A DNA stretch of 64,000 nt from positions 21,780,773-21,844,772 of the forward strand of contig OX155961.1 of NCBI GenBank assembly GCA_944548615.1, written 5' to 3'. The notes under the pieces are model-generated. The model had not been told where the DNA came from. It saw only the letters and a program-made list of their open reading frames with translations, and did not search any database. This stretch comes from Micropterix aruncella. Taxonomy: Eukaryota; Arthropoda; Insecta; Lepidoptera; Micropterigidae. Position numbers and translations under genes: made by a program. This document shows positions 1 to 11,600 of this stretch, piece after piece (position 1 is the stretch's first letter; every line of letters begins with the position of its first letter).

Positions 1-1092
1 ACTCTCAAGAGCTGCACGTTCATCTACTGACAAGTTTGATGTTGGCTTGAGGCTATTTAGAAAAGATGGCTGTGTTACTTTGTTTAATAAAATAGTAATA
101 AAATTTTCTACCGGATGATTTTTTGGTAATGGAGGGGGTTCTTTATTGGAGTGTGGACGAAATTTAGCTAGTGCATTGTGTAATTTAATATTATTATTGT
201 TATTCTTTTGATTTGAATGCCAAAATTCGCGCCATCTTAAATTACGACAAAATTTAACAACATCATTACCAAAACTAAAATGGTTCACATTTTGAGTCGG
301 TGTGAAATTTAGACCTTTAGCTAATACTAAATATTCATTGTGGTTAATTACTTTGGATGACAAGTTTTTAACAGCATTTTTTTCTCTAGGAGATGGACCT
401 TGTATATTATTAGAATATGATACTGATGGTGTTATACTGTTATTAATTTGGTTTACTAATGTGGCACGTATTGGTACGGAATCTGATACTAATGGAAATA
501 TATTGTTAGTAATTTGGTTTACTGATAGGGTGTGCATCGGAGAGGAAAGAGTACCTTGGTGAACTGCTGGGATAACATTTCGAAGTGAATTTGAATTCCT
601 TGTTTTGTTAACATTGGAATGACTGTAATTTGAAATGGAAACTGGATTCAAAATGTTTCGTGTATTGTTACTTGGGATAATGCAAATTTTCTGAAAGTTC
701 TTTAGTAAATTAAGGAACTTTTTATCGTGTTTTAATCTAATATTTCGTAAATCTGTTACAGAATTGTTAACTATTTTATGAGCTTCTTGAAATAAGAAAG
801 GAGAATGTGTTGTTATCATGTTAACATAAAAACACAGTGAGTTTAAATGTTTATCAACTAAAATTTGATATTCATTTCGCAAAACAGACGTAATTTCCAT
901 TGAATACCTTAAACGGATTGCGGTGAAATCATATTGAATTTCTGTACTAATTGCTGCGAAAGGAAATTTTGGTAATAACCCTTTAGGGCAAATGTTGTTT
1001 TCTAAACATTTAGAAAGAAATTCAACGTGTCCCGTGAATTTAGCTGTCTTAAGTGAATGGTAATTTATTTGGTTTAACCAATGAGTGTACAT
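1..1092 (-). CDS. Penelope-like element ORF, N-terminal part (runs off the left edge)
   Basis: Read from an ATG at 1092 leftward, the minus strand stays open to base 1, about 364 codons; the frame is closed upstream by two TAA codons. The protein has the look of the N-terminal domain of Penelope-like retroelement (PLE) polyproteins: an early stretch containing KFTGHVEFLSKCLE, and later a segment with VINHNEYLVLAKGLNFTPT followed by FCRNLRWREFW and NLSVDERAAL, which leads into the reverse transcriptase in this family. The reverse transcriptase itself would be left of the window. There are no in-frame stops, so this part of the copy is open. It lies downstream, on the same strand, of a separate GIY-YIG fragment at 1659-2084, the order expected of a partial tandem PLE. 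Family assignment rests on motif memory, not on a search. Confidence 0.72.
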   Translation of the reverse strand, partial: MYTHWLNQINYHSLKTAKFTGHVEFLSKCLENNICPKGLLPKFPFAAISTEIQYDFTAIRLRYSMEITSVLRNEYQILVDKHLNSLCFYVNMITTHSPFLFQEAHKIVNNSVTDLRNIRLKHDKKFLNLLKNFQKICIIPSNNTRNILNPVSISNYSHSNVNKTRNSNSLRNVIPAVHQGTLSSPMHTLSVNQITNNIFPLVSDSVPIRATLVNQINNSITPSVSYSNNIQGPSPREKNAVKNLSSKVINHNEYLVLAKGLNFTPTQNVNHFSFGNDVVKFCRNLRWREFWHSNQKNNNNNIKLHNALAKFRPHSNKEPPPLPKNHPVENFITILLNKVTQPSFLNSLKPTSNLSVDERAALES

Positions 1093-1423
1093 AATGGATG
1101 TGATTGCAACATAATTAAAATTAGGTAATATTTTAATATTTGATTGTAAATGTGTAAATTATTATTTTTTCAAATTGAAATTATGTTTATCACTAAATAA
1201 ATGAAATGATAAAATAATGAAAGGGCACTTATCTGGTCTGTGGTGACCAGGAGTGACTCCACGCCTTTTTCGTTTTCTCTTCTCTCAGTATTTGCGGTTT
1301 CCTACTGTGGTATTCGAACCTTTCTACTTTATCCTACAGCGGCGACACAACAATGCGAAAGACGAGAATGAATGCTGGAAAATAATAGGCGATTAGTGTT
1401 TCTTAAATATTAATGATTTTTAT

Positions 1424-1475
1424 AAAATGTATATCAATATTTCGGCTCAGCCGTCGTCAAGATATATGACATTTC
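1424..1475 (-). ncRNA. hammerhead-ribozyme-like motif of a Penelope-like element
   Basis: On the minus strand the segment reads GAAATGT, a spacer, then TTGACGA (CUGANGA-type core with its first C changed to U), a GGC-TGA-GCC stem-loop II, GAAA, a short self-complementary ATAT-TG-ATAT stem III, and ACATTTT, which pairs with the opening GAAATGT to make stem I. This is the type I hammerhead order, and PLEs are known to carry such ribozymes in their pseudo-LTRs. It sits between the GIY-YIG end of one PLE copy and the start of the next ORF, the expected place. The core mismatch may reduce or abolish cleavage. Confidence 0.6.
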
Positions 1476-1658
1476 TGAAATCGAACAATTCGTTGAAAAT
1501 TTAAATTCAAGGAATCGAACAAAAAGAAATGGATTAATAATATTTTACACGATTTAGTTAAGGTACCATAACCAACCGTGCAAAACGTTATTTTAAAATG
1601 AATGATTATAAATTAAAAGAAAAAGCATTTGATGATTATGATAATATGATAAACCTTA

Positions 1659-2084
1659 TTAATTTTGCCTATTGAGACCGGAACCTTTGCAAGCGCCTAA
1701 AATATAAATATAAGCCAATTCCCAAGATTTGACGTCCCTTTCTTTTGCATTATCCCCAAGGCATTTTATTATTTTAACTTTAAAACATTGATCAAAAGAT
1801 AAATTATGCGCCCTGGCATGCAAAGATATTGGGAGTTGGCTTTCATTTCCTACACTAGCCCTATGATTATTTAGTCTAATATTAAGTGGTGTTGTTGTTT
1901 CACCGATATAAAAGGCATCACAAGTCCTGCACAGAAGTTGATATACTATATTTTTTGAAATACAACTGCAATGAAAGGGAACCCTGTAACTATTAGTAGT
2001 ATTTGGACTGGTAAAAAAAGGACTTAGATCTAACAGAGGACAAGTTTTACAACGTGGACGACCACAAGGTTGAAGCCCAAAAGT
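1659..2084 (-). pseudogene. Penelope-like element, C-terminal GIY-YIG endonuclease fragment (cut by the assembly gap)
   Basis: The minus-strand frame before the stop at 1659 contains a cysteine motif CGRPRCKTC, then VYQLLC and FYIGET, the two halves of a GIY-YIG nuclease core, then an Arg and a downstream NNHR. This combination of CxxxxC-type zinc motif plus GIY-YIG is diagnostic of the endonuclease domain of Penelope-like elements, where it cuts target DNA for reverse transcription. The upstream reverse transcriptase is lost in the 200-N gap, so the copy cannot be judged complete. Together with the ORF at 1-1092 it gives the order C-terminus, ribozyme, N-terminus, as in a partial tandem PLE. 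Confidence 0.75.
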
Positions 2085-2284
2085 NNNNNNNNNNNNNNNN
2101 NNNNNNNNNNNNNNNNNNNNNNNNNNNNNNNNNNNNNNNNNNNNNNNNNNNNNNNNNNNNNNNNNNNNNNNNNNNNNNNNNNNNNNNNNNNNNNNNNNNN
2201 NNNNNNNNNNNNNNNNNNNNNNNNNNNNNNNNNNNNNNNNNNNNNNNNNNNNNNNNNNNNNNNNNNNNNNNNNNNNNNNNNNNN
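2085..2284. other. assembly gap (200 N)
   Basis: Exactly 200 N bases, probably a scaffolding gap of arbitrary length. It interrupts the Penelope-like element and lies in an intron of the ABC transporter gene, 400 bases beyond its last visible exon. Any ORF reported across it is meaningless. Confidence 0.99.
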
Positions 2285-2476
2285 ACCTACATTGCACTGT
2301 CGAAAGTGGTGCTCATCCAGGAATACATCTCATTTAAAATAAGCATTTCCCAATCCAGTCCAGGAAAACCTTCCAGCTATGTAAGTGGCTTTTATTATTT
2401 TTATTTTTTCATCAAAGTGTCATCCTTTAAACGAATTCTTAAAAAAAGAAATTTTACAAAAAACCAATCAAATATA

Positions 2477-2689
<213 letters not shown>

Positions 2690-2691
2690 AC

Positions 2692-5600
2692 CTGCAAATG
2701 GTCGAATTGTCTAATAAACCGATCTTGAGATCCCGTACACCTTATGGTCGCGATGCCATTCAAAGTAGTGCTCAAGTGGGAGAAGACAGGACTTTTAGCT
2801 GAATTACGAAAAGAAGAGCTATATTATTTTAGTAAGCTTCTAACTATTCCTGAAATTGTCGCGTTCCAACTTACTGATTCCTTCTATCCTTTTGATGGGC
2901 TGAGATGTCCTGAGGTATACTTTGGTGATAGCGACCGTGAAGAGGACAATGAAGAACGCCGGGGCGATGGTCCACGGCGACGACAGCGATATCAGGATTG
3001 CGCCACCCGCATACAATAGTAAAATCTGAACGGTATCCATGAGCGCTACGGGCAACAGTTCGTCGATTTGGCCGATATCTTTAGAGAATCGGTTCAAAAT
3101 TCGACCTAAAATGCAGGAAACAGTACAGTTCAGCGCAGGCGCCTGAAAGGAAGGCGGTTGCAGTGGGGGTTCGCTCACCGGACGGATTGTCCTCAAAAAA
3201 TCTGGGCGAAGCGTAAAGGACGCTGTGGAACATGTTGTCGTGCAGCTGCCTCGACGACTTAAGGCACATCACAAAGAGGAAGCAGCCGCGCAAAAGGACG
3301 AATACCACACAGCCGACGACTAACGCGGTATAAACGTATAGGTACTCCGACGTCGATATCCACGATCCTCGAAATTTTAAAAAGTAACAATAAGGCCATA
3401 ACATTACAATCGAATGCAAATTACTATTGAATATTGGTATAAAGTACCGGATGATAAATGAGCGGAGGAATCGCTGGTCCTAAAACAAACATATAAATTA
3501 TTAGTGTAGAAGAAACAGTACGCGACCGAGAGAGAGACCGCAATATTGTTTGAAACCATAAAGAGAGTTAGGTACCACGCACAAATCCAGTAGTCCGTTC
3601 CGTTAGCGAGCGTCTGCCCGAAAACAAAAAGAAACAATACAAGAAATAAAAAGATGGGTCTGTTCCCAACGTGAATGTATCGAAAAAATACGTAATTTCC
3701 CTCATCGTTCGTTCCTTTTGTTTCAGCTTTCTGAACTTGTTCATCTGAAAACCAACAAATTCTCATTTATGTCATATTTGTACTTACATTTTTAAAGCTA
3801 AACCTAGGTATTTTTCGCCTACGTTTTAAAATGTATAGATTTTACCTACCTTTAGCGGGTTGTATAATTTTACCAATGTTGTTGATGTTTTTCTGGAAAA
3901 TTATATATTTTTAGTTGGTCTCTACAACATTTTCTCATTAGGTACTGCTGCTTATTATAGCAAACTATCTCGTAATAATATTTTACCTTAAATTCTTTAT
4001 CGGTTTTCGATCCCTCGTTCTGCTCTTTAAGATTAGCGGACAGAAACCCACAGGAGAAGAGTTCTTCATAGGTGCTCATCTTTTCGATTGCACCCTGAAA
4101 GAAAAATGTGTTATTGGTAAAAAATATGAAAGAGGCGTCGGTTTTGGCGCGCAGAACTTACATCGTTGAGGACGATGATGAGGTCGGCGAATCGCAGGTG
4201 ATGGAGTTGGTGGGTGACGAGGATCCTGGTGGTTCCCTCGAGGAAGCCGCGGATGCAGACGTCGTAAAGATGGCGTCCGACGGCCGCGTCCACCGCCGAC
4301 AGGGGGTCATCCAGCAGGTAGACGTCCGCCTTGGAAGGAAATAGATCAATCGTGGGGCGACGGGTAAGCCAGGTACGAGACAAGAAGGCGTGTGCGAGTA
4401 CCTTTCTGTAGACGGCCCGGGCGAGGTTGATCCTAGCGCGCTGACCGCCCGACAGCGAGACGCCCCTCTCGCCGACCAGCGCCAAGTCGCCGTGCGCGAT
4501 CTGCGCCAAGTCGGCGTCCAGGGCGCACGCGGCCACCGCTCGCGCGTACCTCCCCGCCTCGAACGGCAGCCCGAACAGGACGTTCTCCCGGATCGAACCC
4601 GCGAACAGCCACGGCTCTTGGCTCGCGAACGACACTTCGCCAGACACGCGCATCCCGCCAGACCGCAGAGCCATCTCGCCCAGCAACAGCTGCAGCAGCG
4701 AACTCTGAAACGCCCCATCGATTAACTCCGGCTGTGCGACGCCCCCAGCCGCCGACCCGCTCTCACCTTGCCGGAGCCCACGTTCCCCACCACCATGCAC
4801 AGCTGGCCCCTCCTCACTCTCAAACTGATGTTCTTCAACGTCGGCGCCGACCCCTTCTCCTTCCACGACGAGCTCGCCTCGCGTACCTCAACAGCGGCTT
4901 CTTCCAATTCTTCCACTTCTTCTTTGTCTCCAACGGCACTATAACCTGTAGAATCACAACATCCACTCGTTAATTGGGACTATCTAGTTAAAGCACTTTG
5001 AGGACTTACCCGGATTACTAAATCCGTTATTGTCATATTTAATTTTGACATAAGAATTCTGTTCCGAGTTAGCTCTTCGCCGTCTATACAATTCTCTAGT
5101 TTTTATGGCAAGGTCCTCTCGTTCATCTGATTGAAAGAACAAGTAGATTTAAGAATATACGAACGGGAAATATTCATTATTAATATAAACGTAACTTGCC
5201 CATATGCATAAACTCCTGTATTCGTTTTATTGAAACCAACACTTCGGATAAATATGTAATGGCTTGACTTAGGTAGATCGCGATGACCAAGTTGAGGATC
5301 GAGAAGTATTGAGTTAAGCTGAAAACCTATTTTAAATTGTAATTACATCAATGTGAGGCTATCTAGGTTTGTTGGCTGTGTTCTTACCACGGATGCGGTG
5401 ACGGGGTTTCCCGAGAGGCTGTAGGCGAGAAGCGTGCAGCAGAGGGCGGACCTATCGCCGAATATCCTGTAGCTCATTAGGACTGCTCTTATGAAAGACG
5501 TTTTACGGATGTTAGAGATCTCTCGCCGGCGCGCGTCGCCAACCACGGCCTCAAGAGGCTTCTCCCACGCGTACATCTTAATCAGCTGCAGGCCAACCGA

Positions 5601-8600
5601 ATGTTCCATTATTATATACTTAATATAATTAGCTGCCCAGTAGGTAGCTGCCCATTAGGTATTTTAGATGGCCACTAAAGTATGTTCGCTACTCACCTTT
5701 ATGCCGCTGAAGATTTCGCTCATCTTTTTTATCCTTTCGTCGATAATTAAAGCGGTAACTGAGCGAAATTTGGTAATCAGCTTGCCTAAAATTGCTGAAA
5801 ATACTTCTCTTTGAATAACCAGACTGAAATCAAATCAGTAGTTTAGACTTCAGATAGGATATGATCCTGTAGACTGTCATTCAGTTTATCATTGAAACCG
5901 GTCAAGTGCGAGTTCCGTAGCTTGCGACAGATGTTCTTGCAATTAAGCATTTTCATACAAATTTACTAGAAAAGGATTTTTAGCAATTCGTTGATACTGA
6001 TATTTTTGATTCCATACGAGTTAAATGTGAAATCGCATATGAGTTTGTATAATACATTGTTATATAAGTTTGGGAATAAATTTAGGTCTTTTTTTTGCTG
6101 AAAATATTACAATATTTGAAGTGTTTCATAGAATGTAAAGACGAATACAATATTTTTTTTAGAAGTTCTTTCCATTATTGTGAAATCAATTGAAATTTCG
6201 TTAGTAACAGGGTTTATTTTACTTTTTCTAGTTATTAAAAGTGAATCATCAAAGAATAGGTAGATGGACAGTGGAGATACTTCTTGACCAGCGATTTTGA
6301 TGATTTCTCTGTCACTGAGGTAAGCTAAAATATGTCGATAGTGTTTTAAATTTAGCAATATGAGTTCTTTCAAATGAAACCACTTATATTACCTACCATC
6401 TCTAATCTTGCAGACGAATATGCGTCCAAAGATTTAATTCCTTAACAGGACATTAAAACTTCAAAATGGAAAATCTTCAGTGCCTTAAATGAATAGATGT
6501 GTCATATGGTTTAACCGCCTTAACAATCGCCGACGGCTCTCGATGAGTGCTCATCGCGAGAGTCTGAAATGACCATCCGACATATCTATGCTTCCTTTAC
6601 CTCGCTAGGCGTGTGCCACCGAACAAAGGCCCTAACGAAACCTAGCTGGAAGAGCTAGGAATGCAGTTTCATGAATGTTTCCTAATGCGAAAAATGTCCC
6701 AGCTATAAACGACACACTGAAATGCCGTATTGTTGGACGATCCTTAAATGTCCCTGTGGTTATGAATATTTAAATGACATTTTAAAAGATTAAACGCGCG
6801 TCTTAGGTTCATAGTAGCTGAGTACGATATGACATTTACCTTGAGCCGGTAATGACTGCAGCAGCATGACTCCGAGGCCGACGAAAGCGTACCAGCCGAT
6901 CCAGTAGTAGAGCAATGCAGCCATGATGAGGACGTGGAGAGGCGCGATGACCACGAAAGGGATGTAGGTGAGAAGGGTGTCGAAGCGACTGACGTCGTTG
7001 GAGAGGACGTTCACCATCTTACCGGCCGACACTTCGCCCAACTTGCCGAAGTTTACTCGTAAGATCTTCCTGTAAAGCAACGCGCTGCACGCGATGCGGA
7101 CGCTCATCCCGAACTGCATTCCGATCCTCGAGGAGTGGCGGATGAGGCCGAGGGCTAGAGACGTCAACAGCGCCAAGAGCGCGCCCATCGCCAGCGCTTC
7201 TCCTCTCCCGACGTCCGATGGCCCCTCCAAATACCGAAGATACCTTTCGAGTAAAAATGGTATCGACGGACTGACCGACGATATTACAGCTAAATATTAT
7301 TGCGCCGAACGCAATTTCATTTATTTTTGCAATAAAAATACTACGAGGCAAAACTTACCGAATGACCAATATGGCTATTGAATAATACGAAAGATACAAC
7401 GCAGAATCTGGAGCAAACGTTTTGATCAACGCCCGCCAAAGGGACGCCTTTCCGCCCCTTCCGTCCGCTTTGGATTCTTCTTCGAACCACGCTCTAAAAG
7501 AAAAGCACACTGACCACTTTTACAAACTGTATTGATCTAATTGTTATGTATCTTTTACAGAAAATTTAAATTCACGTCAATCGCTCAACTACCGACTTAC
7601 GAAATACCTAGGGATCGAGAGTTTCACGAAATCCAAGGGTGTCGGAGGTGTATTTTAAAGGCCGCCTTACCTTACCTTAAACATAATATGACATACTGAG
7701 ATTATGATTAAATTGAAAAATCGGACCTTTTAATGAACTTAAATATCGAAATTCGGGAAATAATAGGCTATTTTTTATATTTCTCAGTAATTAACCCCTA
7801 ATAGTGGGTAAAGAAATTGAAAAATTAATCATTCGTATCAACATTTTTAATTTGGATGAATATTCAAAGGAAATATGGAAATAAACTTTCACGGCTTTTG
7901 TAAAATCCTGCCCTCAAATAAAAATTGTAAGTAACAGAACTAGAAATTTTTCGATGACTCAATTTTATTTTAAAATTAATTAAAATGAAAACTGACCTGC
8001 TCAACTAATTAATATCGACATGTGTAAGTATATGTGCCACTATCCGGGGGGGAAGTAATTGAACATTTTAAACAGTTGTGTCGTTGTCGATAGACGACGC
8101 GATCCGGGCTGTCTTCCAGACATATTTTGACGTGAACGTCTTTCATATCGGTCAGTAGGGGGTCACTTGCCAAAACCGTATGTATCGTAATATGTTATGA
8201 CAATATCGCGTATTACTTTGGAAGTATAGCAACTACCGGCATTATTTTACTACTATTATTTCGAGGATAGAAGCCGTTACTCGGTAGTGTATATGTCCCT
8301 GGCGTAAACGGCGCTGTCATGGCTCGCAACATAACGCATTCGGAACTAAATCTACCATCGCGCACTGTGTTTATTTAGTGATTACTCAGCAGTGTAAATT
8401 GATAGATTCAAGTGGCAGTGGTCGCGTTTGACCATGTTATAGTAGGTGTGATAAAAAGTCATACTTGTGACCATTAGCAGTTGTAGAGTTTAAAAAAGAC
8501 AGAGCAGTTTAGAGTTTAGCAGTGGTTGTTTGCAGAAATTTGACGACTGCTCCACTATGGCGCCACCGCGTACAATACGTAACGTACAAAACTGGCGTGC

Positions 8601-11600
8601 AAGAGCTCGAGTAGCAAGAGAGAGAGATTCCGGCTCTCCAGTCAAGCATAAGGCTTATCTGCTGGAGATTATGATAGGGTGGCTTTCAGTGCGACTTTAG
8701 TGGCCGTCATACGTGAATGCGTATGAATCTGTGAAGGACCACCCCTCACTACGAGTAAACTCCAAATTATTCGATGTGAGGCGGTGGTGTCAACTTGCGG
8801 GTTATCTCCGTATTAAAAATCGATTTTAAGTATATCAGAAGGTATTTAATGAAAGTTCGATATTGCCAGTTTGTAACGCTTCTCGAATAGGTTATATTGA
8901 CGCGAATATATTTGCTATCTGCCTGAAGTTACGAGGGTGTATGGATAAGGATTGTATTTGTGCTCCTAGTATCTCGTACTGGGCACGGCTCGAGTCTGTG
9001 GGAATGCAAACTGATGCGTCTCGCCTCGATAAGGAAAGGAAGGAAAAGGTAACCAAGAAGCCGGGGTACCGAGGTAGGTATGCCGTCGCTGTCTTGGGGG
9101 AATGATCTTTTGGTCAATCAATCAAATATCTGTCGACGGGCCTTGCTAGAGGCCCGTGACATCTTCCACTAGGCATTTTGCCTTATCGTGGGGTTTCACG
9201 TGAGCCGGGCCCATTGGCCCGGCTTTCTGGATATGGCGTCGCAGGGCTTTGTGCCCTGTGGCAAGACTCATTGTTAGGTGCTTAGGCACCTTATCGTGAT
9301 GGATTGTAACGGGAGTGGGTAATGGCATCTTCTGTGGCAAGGCTGCTGTGCTGTCTTTTGGGTGCTTTCTCGCCGGTTTATATAGGCCGAAAAATGATGC
9401 AATCCAAAATATTCCGATTGTAAAAGTATTGTTTCATCGTGCTGATTCATCGCTCACGAGGTAGAATAATAGCTGAATTTGTGTCAGTGTATTTTACTGG
9501 AAATCAATGCATTTGTTGATTGCATGTAACGATACTTAAGGGCCGTTACAAATCTTATTCGTATCATTTACACGTAAGTAGGTATGTTTCACTTTCACTT
9601 ATTTTAAAACTAACTATTTTTAATCTTTTTTCTTTTGTACAGATTTTATTAGTTTTTAAATTTAGAGGAATTTTATTGAATATATGAGGGATTAGCTAAT
9701 TCAATCCATAAAGGTTGCGAAAAGGAGGGACGAGTAGCCGTTGACTTTGTATCTGTCTAGTGCTGTGTTTATGTTGGATACATTAACATATAACTACTAG
9801 ACCCCGTGACCAGTCTGAGAATGCGTCAGCCGAATAGAAAGAGACAGCAGCATATAGTACCCCCTCCGTCCTTGTGTAGTCGCGCATACACGGAGACACG
9901 TACATATTTCTTTATTTATTTCCCAAAACATAATTAACCTCACAGATGATTCCAAATCGTTAATTATTTTTCTAGGCTATTATTCTAGATTATAATAAAT
10001 ATTATTCTACTATAGACTATTATTATAATTCTACTGTTAATAATATTATTATTACTGTACTCCATTAATATTACTATCATTGTTATTATAATATATAGAC
10101 TATTATTCTAGACTATAGCAAACGAGACTGAGAAATACTTTAGAGCGTAATATTAAACGATGATACTTACATATATCTAATGATTATCTAACCTTTCTTA
10201 TTATACTAGTTACTACTTTTTAACAATTTTAATACTACATACTACATATTTATCCAATTACTTGATTGCTAAGAAATGCAATTAGCGTACTTTGCAGTTG
10301 GGCTAAGTTCACCGTCTAAATATCCAATTCTGGCTCAGCCGAACATTTAGGGTACGAAGCGTCCGCACCGTGAAGCAGTGCTGAACGATGTTAGTTCTAG
10401 CTCGCGGTAACGCGAACAATACGTGAGTCCTAGCACGGTAGTAATTGGTGGGTACAAACAGACCGATTTTTCTAAGGATGGTCGAATTATTAACGAACCC
10501 CCCTAAGCAGTTTATATATGTGGCAGATTGACAGCCAATCTCTTCTTACGCTTAGTGAGTTGTACCCAACCATACCCAGAATAAATGCCGTAGGATATAG
10601 AAATGGATAATATCCATGCTGTTTAAAATACAGGAACCTCAGAAGGCGTTTCTGCATACTCTCCAGCCTGGATATGTAGCTATTTTCGTAAGGACTCCAT
10701 ATTGCCGCGTTGACTTGTAATCTGCTCCGAATTAGGGAATTGAATAGGAGGCGCATGACAAATGTGTTGTTGAACTGTCTCATGCTCCTCCATTACAAAA
10801 CCTAGCAATTTGTAAAAATTATCAACTATGTCAACCGTGAGTCAAATGTCACTCCTAGGTCCCTTGTTTGATTTACTCGTGATAGTGCCTTGCCATTTGC
10901 CATCAATGTCGTTACTTTGTACAAGCGGGGCGTCACCTCGCGAGTACGTCATGATAAAACATTTGCCGGTATTGAAGTACCTACCTATAGCTTGTGGTTT
11001 ATGCTCCAAAGATACACGGCGTCTATGTCATCCCGTAGTAATGTACAGGATTCTTTACTGCCCGTTCTTGCGAATAATTTTAGGTCATCCGCGAAAATCA
11101 GGCAGTTGGTTTTTGTAACCACGTCTGGCAATGTATTCACGAGCAAATTAAACGGTAATGGGCCCAGATTTGATCCCTGGCTCACCCCAGAGTGTGTAAA
11201 GTACAAATCTGATGTTGATGTCCCATATTTAACGAATTGCTGGCGGTCTCTCAGGTAACTGGCGAAAAACTACAGGAGCGTATGTAAGCACCCCACTGTT
11301 GCCAGTTCCCTGAGCAATATGTCATTATCGACTCGGTCGAATGCTTTTCGAAAGTCCAAATAGGCTACGTCGACCTGACAACCCCTCTGAAAGTCAAATT
11401 GTTCCGCTAAGTATTCAGTGAACACTGAGAGGTTTGTAGTCGTGGAACGTCCTGGCCGTGTATCACTATGGCAACGGGTATATTCACTATGGCAACGCTT
11501 CAATGCCATAAGTCTGCTATGCTATGGATAAACGCGCATGCGCGACTAGACAAGGATAGAGGAGGGCCCCACATGCCCCTATCTCTTTCTATTCGGTGAG

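Noticed and set aside
2291..2376. An 86-base segment on the minus strand bounded by AG and GT and open in one frame, considered as ABCC exon 18
   Set aside because: Its product does not resemble the region that should follow FDHLQ in ABCC proteins; left unassigned.
6107..6373. An 88-codon minus-strand frame in ABCC intron 3
   Set aside because: No motif, AT-rich, and between well-supported exons; chance frame.
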